From CAWGHZ01 sp963822575 (GTDB lineage: Bacteria > Pseudomonadota > Alphaproteobacteria > MPNO01 > DASWLB01), in NCBI GenBank assembly GCA_963822575.1, contig CAWGHZ010000007.1, positions 1,302,001 to 1,366,000 of the forward strand: a stretch of DNA of 64,000 nucleotides, read 5' to 3'. The translations under genes were made by a program, and so were the position numbers. The notes under the pieces are model-generated. The model had not been told where the DNA came from. It ran no database searches and saw only the letters and a list, made by a program, of their open reading frames with translations. Shown here piece after piece: positions 26,485 through 35,394 of the stretch (position 1 is its first letter; every line of letters begins with the position of its first letter).

Positions 26485-27213
26485 ATGGACAACTCGCTCT
26501 ATATCGCGGTCTCGTACCAGTCCGCCCTGCAGAACCAGATGGACCTGATCGCCAACAATCTGGCGAACGTCACGACGCCCGGCTTCAAGAACCAGCAGGT
26601 GCTGTTCAGCGAGTATCTGGAGCAGGCGATCGCCCAGGACGACGTGTCGTTCGTCCAGGACATCGGCGTCGCGCGCGACTACCGCGAGGGCGCGTTCGCC
26701 AAGACCTCCGATCCCCTGGACGTCGCCATCTCCGGCCAGGGCTGGATGGTGGTCGATACGCCGAACGGTTTCCGCTACACGCGCAACGGCCACATGACCA
26801 TGAATGCGCAGAACATGCTGGTCACCTCGCAGGGCAATCCGATCCTCGACGAGAACGACCGGCCGATCGCCCTGCCGCCGGGCGCGAGCCAGATCGTCAT
26901 CGCCGCGGACGGCACGGTCTCGGCCGACCGCCAGCAGGTCGGGCGGCTCAAGCTCGTCGCGTTCGACAACGAGCAGCTCCTGAAGCCCGAGGGCGACAGC
27001 CTCTACACCACCACGGCGCCCACCCTGCCGGCGTCGAAGGCGCGGGTCGTGCAGGGGATGATCGAGGAATTGAACACCCAACCGATCGTCGAGATCACCA
27101 GCATGATCTCGGCGCTGCGCCAGTTCCAGGCGGCGCAGCAGATCATCGACCAGGAGCACCAGTCCCAGCTCCAGGCGATCAACACGCTCACCAATCCGGA
27201 CACCACGGCCTAG
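26485..27213 (+). CDS. flgF: Flagellar basal-body rod protein FlgF
   Basis: A proximal-rod component of the flagellar basal body, 242 residues. The N-terminal rod motif (MDNSLYIAVSYQSALQNQMD, then LIANNLANVTTPGFK) and the C-terminal helix (LNTQPIVEITSMISALRQFQAAQQII) are both typical. The flgF identity rather than flgG follows from its shorter length and first position before flgG. It starts the flgF-flgG-flgA-flgH operon behind a sigma-54-type promoter; the gap to flgG is 30 bases. Confidence 0.93.
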   Translation: MDNSLYIAVSYQSALQNQMDLIANNLANVTTPGFKNQQVLFSEYLEQAIAQDDVSFVQDIGVARDYREGAFAKTSDPLDVAISGQGWMVVDTPNGFRYTRNGHMTMNAQNMLVTSQGNPILDENDRPIALPPGASQIVIAADGTVSADRQQVGRLKLVAFDNEQLLKPEGDSLYTTTAPTLPASKARVVQGMIEELNTQPIVEITSMISALRQFQAAQQIIDQEHQSQLQAINTLTNPDTTA

Positions 27214-27243
27214 CCCGAAACGCGTCCCCGAAAGGTCCCCCTG

Positions 27244-28029
27244 ATGAGGTCTCTCAACATCGCCGCCACGGGCATGCTGGCCCAGCAGCTCAACGTCGAG
27301 GTCATCTCCAACAACATCGCCAACCTGAACACGACGGGCTTCAAGCGCCAGCGGGCGGAGTTCCAGGACCTGTTGTACCAGGACGAGGAGCGCGTCGGCT
27401 CCACCTCGTCGGACACGGGCACGATCATCCCGTCGGGCATCCAGCTCGGGCTCGGCGTCAAGACCGGCGCCGTCTACCGCATCGGCCAGCAGGGCAACCT
27501 GGTTGCGACCGACAACACCTACGATCTGGCGATCCAGGGGCGCGGCTTCTTCAAGGTGAAGCTGCCGTCGGGCGACACCGCCTACACGCGCGCCGGCTCG
27601 TTCCAGCTCTCGCCCACGGGCGAGGTCGTCACCACCCAGGGCTACACCGTCGATCCCGGCATCACCATTCCGCCCAACGCGGTGAGCGTCACCATCAACG
27701 CGTCCGGCGAGGTACTGGCCAAGATCGACGGCCAGGTGACGCCGCAGAACGTCGGCCAGCTCGAGCTCGCCACCTTCCCGAACGAGGCGGGGCTCGAGGC
27801 CAAGGGCGACTCGCTCTACCTCGAGACGCCTGCGTCGGGCACCGCGACCACGGCGGTCGCGGGCTCGCCGGGCGTCGGCACCGTGCTGCAGGGGTTCCTC
27901 GAGACCTCGAACGTCAATGTGGTGCAGGAGATCACCAACCTGATCACCGCCCAGCGCGCCTACGAGATGAACTCGAAGGTGATCGAGACCTCGGACCAGA
28001 TGCTCCAGACCATCACCAACATGCGCTAG
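27244..28029 (+). CDS. flgG: Flagellar distal rod protein FlgG
   Basis: FlgG builds the distal rod that crosses the periplasm. The 261-residue length is the standard. It begins MRSLNIAATGMLAQQLNVEV with the ISNNIANLNTTGFKRQRAEF rod motif, carries the central QGRGFFKVKLPSGDTAYTR hallmark, and ends with the ITAQRAYEMNSKVI helix. It is intact, lies between flgF and flgA, and is translated from the ATG at 27244. Confidence 0.96.
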   Translation: MRSLNIAATGMLAQQLNVEVISNNIANLNTTGFKRQRAEFQDLLYQDEERVGSTSSDTGTIIPSGIQLGLGVKTGAVYRIGQQGNLVATDNTYDLAIQGRGFFKVKLPSGDTAYTRAGSFQLSPTGEVVTTQGYTVDPGITIPPNAVSVTINASGEVLAKIDGQVTPQNVGQLELATFPNEAGLEAKGDSLYLETPASGTATTAVAGSPGVGTVLQGFLETSNVNVVQEITNLITAQRAYEMNSKVIETSDQMLQTITNMR

Positions 28030-28037
28030 GCCCGGCC

Positions 28038-28976
28038 ATGAAACGCCTCGCGACGCTCCTCCCCTTCCTTCTCCTGATCGCCGCGCCGGCGTGGGCGGAG
28101 ACGCTGCGCCCGCAGGTTTCCGTCACCGGGCCGGTAGTGACGCTCGGCGACCTGTTCGCCGGCGCGCCCGACGCGCTCGCCGGTCGCAGCGTGGCCCCCG
28201 CCCCCGCCCCCGGCCGCACTTCCGTGTTCGGGGCCGAAGCGCTTGCCGCCATCGCGCGCGACGCCGGGATCGCCTGGTCGCCGCTCAGCCGGTTCGACCG
28301 CGCGCGGATCACGCGCGCCGCGCGCACCGTCACCGCCGACGACGTCGAGCGGGCCCTGCTCGCCGCGCTCCGGGCGCAGGGCCTCGGCCGGGATATGAAG
28401 GTCGAGCTCGCCAACCGGCGGCTCAGCCTCGACGCGGCGACCGGGCCGGACGCACCGTTCACGCTGGGCGACGTCCGCTACGACCGGCAGGACGGCACGG
28501 TGGTGGCCACGGTCCGGCTCGCGACGGGCGACGGCGCCGCGCGGCCGGTCGAGCTGCGCGGCGCCGTGTACCGGGTGATCGAGGTGCCGGTGCTGGCGCA
28601 CACCTTGCGCCACGGCGACGTGGTGGCGAAGGACGACCTCGCCTTCGCCGCGATGCGCGCCGATACGCTGAGCCCGTCGATGGTGACGGATGCGGACGCC
28701 GTGCTGGGCAAGACACCGCGCAACGCAGTGCGCGCCGGTGCGCCGCTGCGGCTGAGCGACTTCATCGCCCCGGTCGTCGTCGCGCGCGGCAGCATGGTGA
28801 TCCTGACGCTGACCACGCCCAGCCTCGCCCTCACCGTCAAGGGCCGCGCGCTGGAGAACGGCTCGCGCGGCGAGAGCATCCGCGTCGAGAACACGCGGAG
28901 CCGCGTCACGGTCGAGGGCATCGTCACCGGCGCCGGCCGGGTGGCGGTCAACCTGCCGAGCCTCGCGCTCCGCTAG
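28038..28976 (+). CDS. flgA: Flagellar P-ring assembly chaperone FlgA
   Basis: FlgA is a periplasmic chaperone for assembly of the P ring (FlgI). The 312-residue product has a signal peptide (MKRLATLLPFLLLIAAPAWAE) and a C-terminal SAF-type domain, with the ALR.GDVV start (LRHGDVVAKDDLAF), the AGAPLRLSDFI segment and the IRVENTRSRVTVEGIV ending. It lies 8 bases after flgG and 19 bases before flgH. FlgI itself is not in the window; flgH ends the operon. Confidence 0.92.
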   Translation: MKRLATLLPFLLLIAAPAWAETLRPQVSVTGPVVTLGDLFAGAPDALAGRSVAPAPAPGRTSVFGAEALAAIARDAGIAWSPLSRFDRARITRAARTVTADDVERALLAALRAQGLGRDMKVELANRRLSLDAATGPDAPFTLGDVRYDRQDGTVVATVRLATGDGAARPVELRGAVYRVIEVPVLAHTLRHGDVVAKDDLAFAAMRADTLSPSMVTDADAVLGKTPRNAVRAGAPLRLSDFIAPVVVARGSMVILTLTTPSLALTVKGRALENGSRGESIRVENTRSRVTVEGIVTGAGRVAVNLPSLALR

Positions 28977-28995
28977 CCCCCAGGGAGAGTAGACG

Positions 28996-29754
28996 ATGAC
29001 CCCTGCGATCCCGCGCCGCCTCGCCCTCGCCGGCCTCCTCGCCACCACGGCGCTCTGCGGCGGGTGCAACGCCCTCACCCGGCTCGGCGAGGTGGGCGAG
29101 GCGCCGCGCCTCAGCCGGATCGAGAATCCGCAGGCGCAGCCCGGCTACCAGCCGGTGTCGATGCCGATGCCCGCGCCGGTGACCGAGGCGCGCGCGCCCA
29201 ACTCGCTGTGGCGCACCGGCAGCCGCGCCTTCTTCCGCGACCAGCGGGCGAGCCGCGTGGGCGACCTGGTGACCGTGCTGATCACCATCGACGACAAGGC
29301 GAACATCTCGAACGAGACCAAGCGTAGCCGCGACAATTCGGCCGCGGCGGACGCGCCCGCCATCCTCGGCTACGAGACCAAGCTCAACCAGATCCTGCCT
29401 CAGTCGGTCGACCCCGGCAATCTCCTCTCGCTCAGCTCCAACTCGGCGAACGACGGGGCGGGCTCGGTCGACCGGCAGGAACAGATCAACCTCAAGGTCG
29501 CCGCGGTCGTCAGCCAGGTCCTGCCCAACGGCAACATGGTGATCCACGGCAACCAGGAGGTCAGGGTGAATTTCGAGCTGCGCGACCTCCGGATCGCCGG
29601 CATCATCCGGCCGGAGGACATCTCGTCCACCAACGACATCTCCTACGACAAGATCGCCGAGGCGCGCATCGCCTATGGCGGGCGCGGCCAGATCACGGAT
29701 GTTCAGCAGCCGCCTTACGGCGACCAGGTGCTCGACATCCTGTTCCCGTTCTGA
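28996..29754 (+). CDS. flgH: Flagellar L-ring protein FlgH
   Basis: FlgH is the outer-membrane lipoprotein of the L ring. The 252-residue product begins with a lipoprotein-type signal (ALCGGC near residues 19-24; C24 is the likely lipidated residue). It contains the family motifs SLWRTGSRAFFRDQRASRVGD, DLVTVLITIDDKA and the C-terminal GRGQITDVQQPPYGDQ. The ATG at 28996 follows GGGAGAG. It is last in the operon, and the convergent FliL-like gene ends three bases beyond it. Confidence 0.95.
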   Translation: MTPAIPRRLALAGLLATTALCGGCNALTRLGEVGEAPRLSRIENPQAQPGYQPVSMPMPAPVTEARAPNSLWRTGSRAFFRDQRASRVGDLVTVLITIDDKANISNETKRSRDNSAAADAPAILGYETKLNQILPQSVDPGNLLSLSSNSANDGAGSVDRQEQINLKVAAVVSQVLPNGNMVIHGNQEVRVNFELRDLRIAGIIRPEDISSTNDISYDKIAEARIAYGGRGQITDVQQPPYGDQVLDILFPF

Positions 29755-29757
29755 GGG

Positions 29758-30303
29758 CTACCGGGTGGCGGCTTCGGTATGGGTAGGCTTGAGGTCTTTG
29801 CAGCCGCCCTCGCGCACATCGCGCGCGCTGTGCACCACGAGGCGCACTTGCGAGACGGCGCCGGCGGCGATCTCGCGGTTCAGCCGGTCGCGCAGCGCCG
29901 CGTCGTACGCCGCGAAGCTGTCGGGCGCGAGCGGCGTGCCGCGGCGAAGCATGTCGCCGACCCGGTCGACCAGCACCGCGTTGATCGCGTCGCGCACGCG
30001 GGGCAGCGCCGCGCACAGTTCGGACATGCGCGCTCCCCCTTTCACGGCAAGCCTGGCCTCGACGACGAACGGACCGTCGATGCCCCCGGCGCGGGACGTG
30101 CCCATCAGGTTGACCACCGAAATCTGGTGGGTCGAGCTGTCGCGCGCCCATTCGGCGGCGGCGTTGGCGGCGTTGACCATGGCGTCGGCCGCGGCCTCGG
30201 CGGCCTGGCCCTGGTCGCCCGCCTGCATATAGCGCCACAGCCCGAAGCCGCCGACACCGAAAACCAGGAAAAGCAGCACGGCAAGCTTGATAAAGCGCTT
30301 CAT
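29758..30303 (-). CDS. FliL-like single-pass membrane protein
   Basis: A 181-residue protein with one N-terminal membrane helix (about residues 5-24) and a periplasmic domain. The C-terminal half has the FliL-like rhythm: a strand ending ARLAVKG, then LPRVRDAINAVLVDRVGDMLRRG, a helix LRDRLNREIAAGAVSQV and a final hydrophobic strand LVVHSA. FliL proteins support flagellar motor torque and stator retention. Its place against flgH supports a flagellar role, although similarity is faint and it is on the opposite strand. A true fliL may exist elsewhere. The ATG at 30303 gives MKRFIKLAVLL. Confidence 0.5.
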   Translation of the reverse strand: MKRFIKLAVLLFLVFGVGGFGLWRYMQAGDQGQAAEAAADAMVNAANAAAEWARDSSTHQISVVNLMGTSRAGGIDGPFVVEARLAVKGGARMSELCAALPRVRDAINAVLVDRVGDMLRRGTPLAPDSFAAYDAALRDRLNREIAAGAVSQVRLVVHSARDVREGGCKDLKPTHTEAATR

Positions 30304-30323
30304 GCCCGGCCCCACCTTGGGAG

Positions 30324-30332
30324 TTATCCACA
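30324..30332 (+). promoter_or_regulatory. Consensus DnaA box
   Basis: TTATCCACA is a perfect match to the strongest DnaA-binding sequence, sitting in the 68-base gap upstream of the FliL-like gene. With this base composition such a nonamer is expected well under once in 64 kb on both strands. A single box is not an origin; it could time transcription or titrate DnaA. Confidence 0.45.
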
Positions 30333-30371
30333 AGGCTTGCGCCCGGACGTGAAGAAAGGGTGAAAAACCCC

Positions 30372-31220
30372 TTACGAAAACGTCGCTTCGGCCGCGAGCG
30401 CGTTGCGCCCCTCGGCGTTGAGGCACCACAGGCTCGCCGCGGCGCCGTCCGCCGCCGGGCCGCCGACAATGGTGAACGGGCCGGTATCGACCACGATCTC
30501 GATCGAGCGGTATGTGAAGGATTTGAGCGGCCGGGAATGAAGCTGGCGGCACATCTCCATCATGATCTGCGAGATCAGCGTCACCGGCACCACGACGCCC
30601 GCATAGCCCTCGGTCTTGGTGGTGTAGTCGCGGTCGAAATGAATCCGGTGGCTGTTGAAGCGCTGGGCGCACAGCCGCCAGATCATCACCGGATCGGCAT
30701 CGAAGGTCTGCGACCAGGCCGGGCTCGCCGGCGGCGCCGGCGGGGCGGCGAGCTTGCCCGGCCCCTTCTCGCCGAAATAGAGGACGCTCCGCTCGTCGAC
30801 GGCGGCGAGGCCGCGCGTCGTCGCATAGCTCTCGCGCATCGTCACCTTCACCGTCGGTCCAGCGCCGAGATCGGCGATGTCGACCGAAGCGACCTCGGTC
30901 GTCTTAGTGATGTCGTCGCCGATCCGCAGCGGGTCGTGGAAGGTCGAGACGGTCTGGACCAGTCGCCGGCGCGGCAACGGCACGGCCGGCGCGACGCCCA
31001 CCCCGGCCGCCTGGCCGTCGGCGCGCATCTGCCCCTTGCGGTAAAGGCCGGGGCAAAATCCGCCATGCCAGCCGAACGGCACCGCGTCGCCCTTGTTGGG
31101 CGCCGGATGCTCGACATCCAAGGTTACGGCCAGCTTGCCGATCTGCGACGCGGTGACGACGTCGGTCGCCGTCTCCTTGCGCCCGACATAGGATTTCAGC
31201 TCATCGAGACCGCCGGCCAT
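30372..31220 (-). CDS. MaoC/hotdog-fold acyl-CoA hydratase (mesaconyl-C4-CoA hydratase-like)
   Basis: A 282-residue double-hotdog protein with an N-terminal FAS1-like dehydratase half and a C-terminal MaoC-like half. Its overall plan, the VPFGWHGGFCPGLY segment and the LCAQRFNSHRIHFDRDY catalytic-helix segment match the family of mesaconyl-C4-CoA hydratase and other beta-hydroxyacyl-CoA dehydratases. The N-S-H-R-I-H region corresponds to the usual hydratase aspartate/histidine motif. The enzyme likely hydrates or dehydrates a C4-C5 dicarboxyl-CoA, but the substrate is a guess. The ATG at 31220 has GGGAGG upstream. The neighbours do not fix the pathway. Confidence 0.78.
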   Translation of the reverse strand: MAGGLDELKSYVGRKETATDVVTASQIGKLAVTLDVEHPAPNKGDAVPFGWHGGFCPGLYRKGQMRADGQAAGVGVAPAVPLPRRRLVQTVSTFHDPLRIGDDITKTTEVASVDIADLGAGPTVKVTMRESYATTRGLAAVDERSVLYFGEKGPGKLAAPPAPPASPAWSQTFDADPVMIWRLCAQRFNSHRIHFDRDYTTKTEGYAGVVVPVTLISQIMMEMCRQLHSRPLKSFTYRSIEIVVDTGPFTIVGGPAADGAAASLWCLNAEGRNALAAEATFS

Positions 31221-31353
31221 GGTTCCCTCCCGCCTTCGCGTTGATGCGACTATACACGATGCGACGCCGCCCTTTGGCGTCCTCGCCTTTGCGCGGTTCC
31301 GGAATTTCCGATAGACACTCCCGGCCAGTTCGCCCTGTGATGGAGATCACGCC

Positions 31354-31944
31354 ATGGCCGATCAGATCAAGCTGCTGGGCTTTGCCGGGAGCCTGCGCAA
31401 GGACTCGTTCAACCGCGCGCTGTTGCGGGCGTGTGGCGAGCTGCTGCCGCCCGGCGTAAGCCTCGACATCTACGACCTCGCGGGCATTCCCGAGTACAAC
31501 GACGACGTGCGCACGGGCCAGGGCTATCCCGAGCCCGCCGCGAAGTTCCGCGCCGCCATCGCGGCAGCGGACGCACTCCTGATCGTCACGCCGGAATACA
31601 ACTACTCGATCCCGGGCGTGCTCAAGAACGCGATCGACTGGGCTTCGCGCCCGCCCGAGCCGCCGCTCATCGGCAAACCGTGCGGGCTGATGAGCGCCTC
31701 GCCCTCCATCCTGGGCGGCGCGCGGGCGCAGTATCACATGCGTCAGGTCATGGTATTCAACGACATGTTCCCGATCAACAAGCCCGAGGTCATCCTGGCT
31801 CAGGCGAACCAGAAGTTCGACCAGCAGGGCAACCTCGCCGACGAGACGACGCGCGGTCTCGTCAAGCAGCACCTCGCCAACCTCGCCGACTGGACGCGCG
31901 TCCTGGAGGCCGGGCGCGCCGCGCTCGCCGCGGGCAAGGCGTAG
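31354..31944 (+). CDS. NADPH-dependent FMN reductase (flavodoxin fold)
   Basis: A 196-residue flavodoxin-like reductase. The phosphate-binding loop is GFAGSLRKDSFNRAL, and the FMN-contact loop is VTPEYNYSIPGVLKNAIDW, the defining motif of this family (ChrR, ArsH, SsuE relatives). It reduces FMN or quinones with NADPH in the cytoplasm. The ATG at 31354 is preceded by TGGAG. It lies 18 bases before an HpaB-type flavin monooxygenase on the same strand, so it probably supplies reduced flavin to it. Confidence 0.88.
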   Translation: MADQIKLLGFAGSLRKDSFNRALLRACGELLPPGVSLDIYDLAGIPEYNDDVRTGQGYPEPAAKFRAAIAAADALLIVTPEYNYSIPGVLKNAIDWASRPPEPPLIGKPCGLMSASPSILGGARAQYHMRQVMVFNDMFPINKPEVILAQANQKFDQQGNLADETTRGLVKQHLANLADWTRVLEAGRAALAAGKA

Positions 31945-31962
31945 CCGCGCCAGGGGCCTGAT

Positions 31963-33432
31963 ATGCTCAAGACGGGGGCGGAGCACCTCGCGTCCCTCCG
32001 AGACGGGCGGACGGTGCTGATCGGCGCCGAGCGCGTGCACGACGTGACGGCCCATCCTGCCTTCCGCGCCGGTGCCGCCACCGTCGCCGCGCTCTACGAC
32101 GCGAAGCGCGCGCCGGAGACCCTTTCCGTCGCCGCCTACGAGGAGGACGGCGAGCACTTCTCGTCCTACTGGCTGAGGCCGCGCGACCGCGACGGGCTGC
32201 GCCAGCGCTCCGCGACCCACAAGCTGATCGCCGACGTGACGTCGGGCCTGTTCGGCCGCTCGCCCGACCACGTGGCCGGGCTGATCACCGGCCTCGCCAT
32301 GAAGCCCGACGTGCTCGGTCCCTACGCGCCGAACCTGCTCGCCCAGTGGGACCGGATGCGGCGCGAGGATTCCTACGCGGCCTTCGCCGTCGTCCCGCCG
32401 CCCGGCACCCGCAACCCCGACATCCATTCGGACGAGCGGCGCGCCAACCCGGGCCTCCGCGTCGTGAAGGAGACCGACGCGGGTGTCGTCGTCAGCGGCA
32501 TGAAGATGCTCGCGACCGGGGCGGTCTACGCCAACGAGATCCTGATCGGCAACCTCACCCCGCTCGCGCCCGAGTTCAACGACTACGCCATCACCGCCGT
32601 GATCCCCTGCGCGGCCGAGGGGCTGACCTTGTGGTCGCGCCGGCCCTATGCGCTCGCCGCCGGCCAGCCGCTCGACTACCCGCTGTCCTCCCGGTTCGAC
32701 GAATCGGACTGCGTGGTGGTGTGCCGCGACGTGAAGATCCCGTGGGAGCGCGTGTTCGTGCACAACGACGCGACGCTGTCGCGCGACTGCTACATCCGGA
32801 CGCCGGCGAACTGCTTCTCCAACCACCAGTCGAACGTGCGGTTCTGGGCGAAGATGGCGCTGATCGTCGGGCTGGCGAGCCGTATCGCCGAGGGCTCGGG
32901 CATCGCCTCGATCGGCGCGGTGAAGGAGCAGCTGGGCCGGCTCGCGGCGATGGAGGGCGCGGTCGCCGCCATGGTCGCCGGCCAGATCGAGGCGATGGAA
33001 GACTGGCCGGGCGACGGCTACGTGTGCTTCAATCGGCGCATGATGTACGCCACGCTCAACTGGTGCCAGGAGCACCATTCCGAGCTGATCGACCAGCTCC
33101 GTGGCTTGGCGGGCGCCCACCCGATGACCATGCCGGCCGACGCCTCGCTGCTCGGCGACGCCGACCTCAAGGCACAGTTCGAGGCGGATTACGGCACGCC
33201 CTACATGAACCCGGTGCGGCGCTGGAAGATTCTCAAGCTCGCCTGGGACCTGACCGGCTCGGAATTCGCCGGCCGCCACCAGCTCTACGAGCGGTTCTAT
33301 GCCGGCACCTCGACCATCGTGCGCAGCCAGAACGCGCGCGAGGCGCCGTGGGATGCCTATCACGGAGCGGTCGACCGGCTGGCCGATGCCATCCCGTCTC
33401 CGAACGCGGACCCGAAGCCGAATCGCAGGTAA
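31963..33432 (+). CDS. 4-hydroxyphenylacetate 3-monooxygenase family oxygenase (HpaB-like)
   Basis: A 489-residue flavin-dependent oxygenase of the HpaB/PvcC family. Characteristic segments are EHLASLRDGRTVLIGAERV at the N-terminus, YEEDGEHFSSYWLRPR, PPGTRNPDIHSDERRANPG, KMLATGAVYANEI and DVKIPWERVFVHND. The enzyme hydroxylates a phenol or a related ring using FADH2. The gene directly before it encodes an FMN reductase of flavodoxin type rather than HpaC, so the pair may be an unusual two-component system. The ring substrate cannot be assigned. The ATG at 31963 follows CAGGGG. Confidence 0.87.
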   Translation: MLKTGAEHLASLRDGRTVLIGAERVHDVTAHPAFRAGAATVAALYDAKRAPETLSVAAYEEDGEHFSSYWLRPRDRDGLRQRSATHKLIADVTSGLFGRSPDHVAGLITGLAMKPDVLGPYAPNLLAQWDRMRREDSYAAFAVVPPPGTRNPDIHSDERRANPGLRVVKETDAGVVVSGMKMLATGAVYANEILIGNLTPLAPEFNDYAITAVIPCAAEGLTLWSRRPYALAAGQPLDYPLSSRFDESDCVVVCRDVKIPWERVFVHNDATLSRDCYIRTPANCFSNHQSNVRFWAKMALIVGLASRIAEGSGIASIGAVKEQLGRLAAMEGAVAAMVAGQIEAMEDWPGDGYVCFNRRMMYATLNWCQEHHSELIDQLRGLAGAHPMTMPADASLLGDADLKAQFEADYGTPYMNPVRRWKILKLAWDLTGSEFAGRHQLYERFYAGTSTIVRSQNAREAPWDAYHGAVDRLADAIPSPNADPKPNRR

Positions 33433-33513
33433 CAATCCCGTCCCTGCGGCGCTCGCCGCTCCGGACAATTCGTGCTACCGTACGTTTGCTGATCGTAATC
33501 CGTGCCCCCTGCC

Positions 33514-34312
33514 ATGATCGGTACGTCAGAGACCCACGCGACCCGTCGTATCGTCCGCCCGGCTCTCGTGGCGCTGGCCTTGGCCGTCGCCGCGGCGGGA
33601 CAGATCGGGCCGGCCGGCGCGCAGGAGGCGGGGGCGCACGCCGCGCCAGCGCAGTCCTCCCTGCCCTACACTGTGGGGCGCGTGCACCGCAACGAAGCGG
33701 GCCGGATCGTGCCCGACCTGCGCCCCGCACCCGAGACAGAGTTCGTACGAATCGGTGCCGTCCACCCGGCGCCGCCCGGCCCCGCCGGTCCGGATGGGGC
33801 ATCTCCCGCCGCAGAGCTTCGAGCCTGAGGACATGGCCGTCTCCGAGCTCGCGCACCAGCGCCAGCTCGAGGTCTCGCGCATCCTGGACGAGGAGCGGAT
33901 CGCCAAGGAGCGGGGCGCGCGGGTCAATGCGCAGGGGCTGACGCCGCGCGAGCAGTTCCTGATCCTCGAGCTGCGCCGCACCGACCGCGAGGTCCGCGCG
34001 CACGAGCTCGCCCACTACTACAACGGACGCCCCTACACGGCGACGCCCGAGTACTGGTTCGTGGTCGGCCCGCTCGGCAACCGCTACGCCGTCGCCGGCC
34101 ACGTGCGGTTCGATTTCAGCCCGGTGCCGGGCGATGCGCGGGCGACCCTGCGAAAGTTCGAGACGCTGCGTCGCGCGGCGCTCGCCCCGGCGCAGCCTTC
34201 GACCTTCGACCTCCGCATCGCCATGGAGCTCGACCGCTCGATCGCCGAGATGCGCACCGAGATCGAGCGCGACCGCCGCACCGCCCGCCTCGCCAGCGAG
34301 CCCCGCAAGTAG
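33514..34312 (+). CDS. Secreted SprA-related protein (probable frameshift)
   Basis: The C-terminal part reads LTPREQFLILELRRTDREVRAHELAHYY and then YAVAGHVRFDFSPVPGDA, the pattern of the SprA-related family, which has an HExxH-like metalloprotease look (here HELAHY). The N-terminal 100 residues, with a signal sequence (ALVALALAVAAAGQ), lie in another frame. The two frames join if one base is removed, most likely at GAGTTC 33739-33744 (restoring GAGTC), and the total length is one over a multiple of three. I therefore read a single 265-residue exported protein. If the shift is real, translation would stop at 33828. Confidence 0.7.
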
Positions 34313-34318
34313 CGCACC

Positions 34319-35362
34319 TCACGCGGCGCGGTGCAACCGCCCGCCGGTGGTGGGATGCGCGCAGCCGGTCGTCTCCGGCAGGCTGAGCGCGAGGTCGCGG
34401 AGGCTCCGCACCGCGAGGAAGGCAAAGGCCTGCGCCTCCAGCGCGTCGCCGTCCCAGCCCGCCGACTCGACCGGCGCAACCGGCGCCGCGAGCGCCGCCG
34501 CGAGCGCCGCCATCAGCGCCTTGTTGTGCCGCCCGCCGCCGGTGACCAGGTAACGCGTTGCCGGCGCGGGGAACAGCGCCGCGCCGCGGGCCACCGCCGC
34601 CGCGGTGAAGGCGGTCAGCGTCGCTGCGCCGTCCGCCGCAGCGAGGCCCGCGACGGCGTCGGCGCCGAACTCCAGCCGATCGAGCGACTTGGGCGCCGGC
34701 CGGTCGAAATAGGGGTTGTCGAGGAGCCGTGCCAGCACGGCCGCATCGACCGTGCCCGAAGCGGCAAGCGCGCCGTCCGCGTCGTAGGGCCGGCCGGTCT
34801 GCGCCGCCATCCAGTCGTCGATCGCCCCGTTGCCGGGCCCGGTGTCGAACGCCATGAGCGCCCCGTCGTCCGCGATCCAGGTGAGGTTCGCGACGCCGCC
34901 GAGATTGAGCACCGCGACCGGCCGGTCGATATCCCGAGCCAGCGCGCGATGGTAGAGCGGCGCGAACGGCGCTCCCTCGCCGCCCGCCGCGACGTCGGCC
35001 CTGCGGAACTCGTTCACCACGTCGATGCCGGTGAGGCGCGCGAGCGCGGCGCCGTCGCCGATCTGCACCGTCACGCCGTCCTTCGGCCGGTGCCAGATCG
35101 TGTGGCCGTGGAAGCCGACGATATCGATGTCGCGCGCCGCGAGCCCCGCCTGCGCCAGCAGGGCCTCGACGGCGCGCGCGTGCGCCTCCGTCAGATCGCG
35201 GACGAGATCGTCGGGCGCCTGAACCTGTCCCAGCACCGCGCGTAGTCGGCCGCGCAGCCCGGCCTCGTAGGGCTGGGTCAGGGACGGGCCGAAGGACGCG
35301 ACGCGCTCGCCATCGGTCTCGATCAGCGCCGCATCGACGCCGTCGAGCGACGTGCCGCTCAT
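34319..35362 (-). CDS. anmK: Anhydro-N-acetylmuramic acid kinase
   Basis: AnmK opens the anhydro ring of recycled anhydro-MurNAc and phosphorylates it to MurNAc-6-phosphate, linking with transglycosylase products such as those of the enzyme at 8520. The ATP-binding MSGTSLDGVD motif, VGFHGHTIWHRP, AVLNLGGVANLT, FDTGPGN and the late TGGGRHN are all present. The annotated ATG (35362) begins at MSGTS and would remove the first strand (AIGL) that the fold needs; a CTG at 35398 overlapping the upstream deacetylase stop (CTGA) is a likelier start. Length is 347 residues from the ATG. Confidence 0.92.
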   Translation of the reverse strand: MSGTSLDGVDAALIETDGERVASFGPSLTQPYEAGLRGRLRAVLGQVQAPDDLVRDLTEAHARAVEALLAQAGLAARDIDIVGFHGHTIWHRPKDGVTVQIGDGAALARLTGIDVVNEFRRADVAAGGEGAPFAPLYHRALARDIDRPVAVLNLGGVANLTWIADDGALMAFDTGPGNGAIDDWMAAQTGRPYDADGALAASGTVDAAVLARLLDNPYFDRPAPKSLDRLEFGADAVAGLAAADGAATLTAFTAAAVARGAALFPAPATRYLVTGGGRHNKALMAALAAALAAPVAPVESAGWDGDALEAQAFAFLAVRSLRDLALSLPETTGCAHPTTGGRLHRAA

Positions 35363-35394
35363 CAGCCCGATGGCGCGGATGGGCGAAAATGCGC

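Noticed and set aside
30304..30371. Replication origin
   Set aside because: Only one DnaA box and no AT-rich unwinding region; no dnaA, parAB or gidAB genes nearby.
31336..31351. CRP-like site TGTGA-N6-TCACG before the FMN reductase
   Set aside because: It overlaps the ribosome-binding site and ends three bases before the ATG, so it is more likely a chance match.
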